43,977 bases of DNA from an uncultured Granulosicoccaceae bacterium (GTDB taxonomy: Bacteria > Pseudomonadota > Gammaproteobacteria > Granulosicoccales > Granulosicoccaceae), in assembly GCA_938045275.1 (NCBI GenBank), contig CALIMV010000242.1:1-43977 (forward strand), read 5' to 3'. Position numbers and translations under genes: made by a program. Positions 43,321 to 43,977 of the stretch are shown here, piece after piece. The notes beneath the pieces are model-generated. The model did not search any database. It was not told the origin of the DNA and saw only the letters and a program-made list of their open reading frames with translations. The first letter of the stretch is position 1, and every line of letters starts with the position of its first letter.

Positions 43321-43977
43321 TTACTCAAGAATTTTAGCAACAACGCCCGCACCTACCGTGCGCCCGCCCTCGCGGATGGCAAAACGCAAACCGTCTTCCA
43401 TCGCGATTGGGTTGATCAGCGTTACCGTGATTTTCACGTTATCTCCCGGCATCACCATCTCGGTGCCCGACGGCAACTCTACTGCGCCCGTCACATCGGT
43501 GGTGCGAAAGTAGAACTGCGGTCGGTAATTACTGAAAAACGGCGTGTGACGGCCACCTTCATCTTTACTCAACACGTAGATCTCCGCTTCGAACTTGATG
43601 TGCGGCGTAATACTTCCTACGTGACACAGCACCTGACCGCGTTCAACCTCTTCGCGCTTGGTTCCGCGTAACAGAACTCCCACGTTATCGCCCGCTTCAC
43701 CCTGATCTAGCAGCTTTCGGAACATCTCTACACCCGTTACCGTGGTCTTCTCTGTTGCCTTGATGCCCACGATTTCGATCTCTTCACCGACCTTCACTAC
43801 ACCACGCTCTACACGACCGGTCACTACTGTGCCTCGACCCGAGATTGAGAACACATCTTCTATTGGCATTAGAAACGGCTGATCTACCGGACGCTCTGGC
43901 ATCGGGATATAGGTATCCAACGCTTCCATCAGCTTCTCGATCGACGGGCGACCGATATCCGAGGTATCCCCTTCTAT
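43321..43977 (-). CDS. tuf: Elongation factor Tu (C-terminal part, cut by window edge)
   Basis: The visible 218 residues cover the end of the GTPase domain ([20 protein letters not shown]) and all of domains II and III. Domain II has [20 protein letters not shown], and domain III ends [19 protein letters not shown]. The N-terminal half with the G1-G4 motifs lies beyond the right edge. EF-Tu delivers aminoacyl-tRNA to the ribosome. It is 5 nt upstream of rpsJ, matching the fusA-tuf-rpsJ order of the str operon. Confidence 0.98.
   Translation of the reverse strand: MEGDTSDIGRPSIEKLMEALDTYIPMPERPVDQPFLMPIEDVFSISGRGTVVTGRVERGVVKVGEEIEIVGIKATEKTTVTGVEMFRKLLDQGEAGDNVGVLLRGTKREEVERGQVLCHVGSITPHIKFEAEIYVLSKDEGGRHTPFFSNYRPQFYFRTTDVTGAVELPSGTEMVMPGDNVKITVTLINPIAMEDGLRFAIREGGRTVGAGVVAKILE

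Overview
The window looks like a chromosomal segment of a free-living, probably marine, heterotrophic gammaproteobacterium of medium G+C. The evidence is the S10-spc-alpha ribosomal gene order ending rpmJ-rpsM-rpsK-rpsD-rpoA-rplQ, the long zinc-free form of S14, and the many uptake and catabolism genes. I cannot fix the genus from sequence alone. No tRNA, rRNA, insertion sequence, prophage or CRISPR array was seen.

Left part (1-9.1 kb): the homogentisate pathway (fumarylacetoacetate hydrolase, cut by the window edge, and hmgA) reads leftward from a promoter with a palindrome over its -10. Next come a PPOX-type flavoprotein, an AraC-type regulator divergent from a nitrilase, an HD phosphohydrolase coupled to a DMT exporter, and a leftward pair made of a COG4091 dehydrogenase and a PhyH dioxygenase. 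Middle part (9.1-22 kb): gpsA; a four-gene peptide-type ABC importer with both ATPases fused in one protein; an 882-residue protein that appears to join a degenerate sulfotransferase-like domain to a DegT/ArnB-type PLP aminotransferase; and a leftward operon of an MsbA-like exporter, a DMT transporter and a short-chain dehydrogenase.

Right part (22.3-44 kb): a leftward ribosomal super-operon from rplC (36.2 kb) to rplQ (22.4 kb), including secY and rpoA and ended by a perfect 16-bp-arm terminator palindrome. The usual first gene, rpsJ, is not next to rplC. It lies 6.8 kb away beside tuf and has its own terminator. Between rpsJ and rplC sit a tripartite tricarboxylate transporter (tctCBA), a divergent two-component system (tctDE-like), and a periplasmic binding protein whose gene overlaps the kinase gene. 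rplC is therefore preceded by its own candidate extended -10 promoter and a leader of about 270 nt with a terminator-like nested hairpin.

The strongest leads are the split S10 operon with its candidate rplC leader, the sulfotransferase-aminotransferase fusion, the three-part periplasmic-protein/kinase/regulator set, and a recurring pattern of 9-15 bp tandem micro-duplications at gene ends or ribosome-binding regions of the ribosomal cluster. All functional statements rest on recognisable family motifs read by eye. No search was run.
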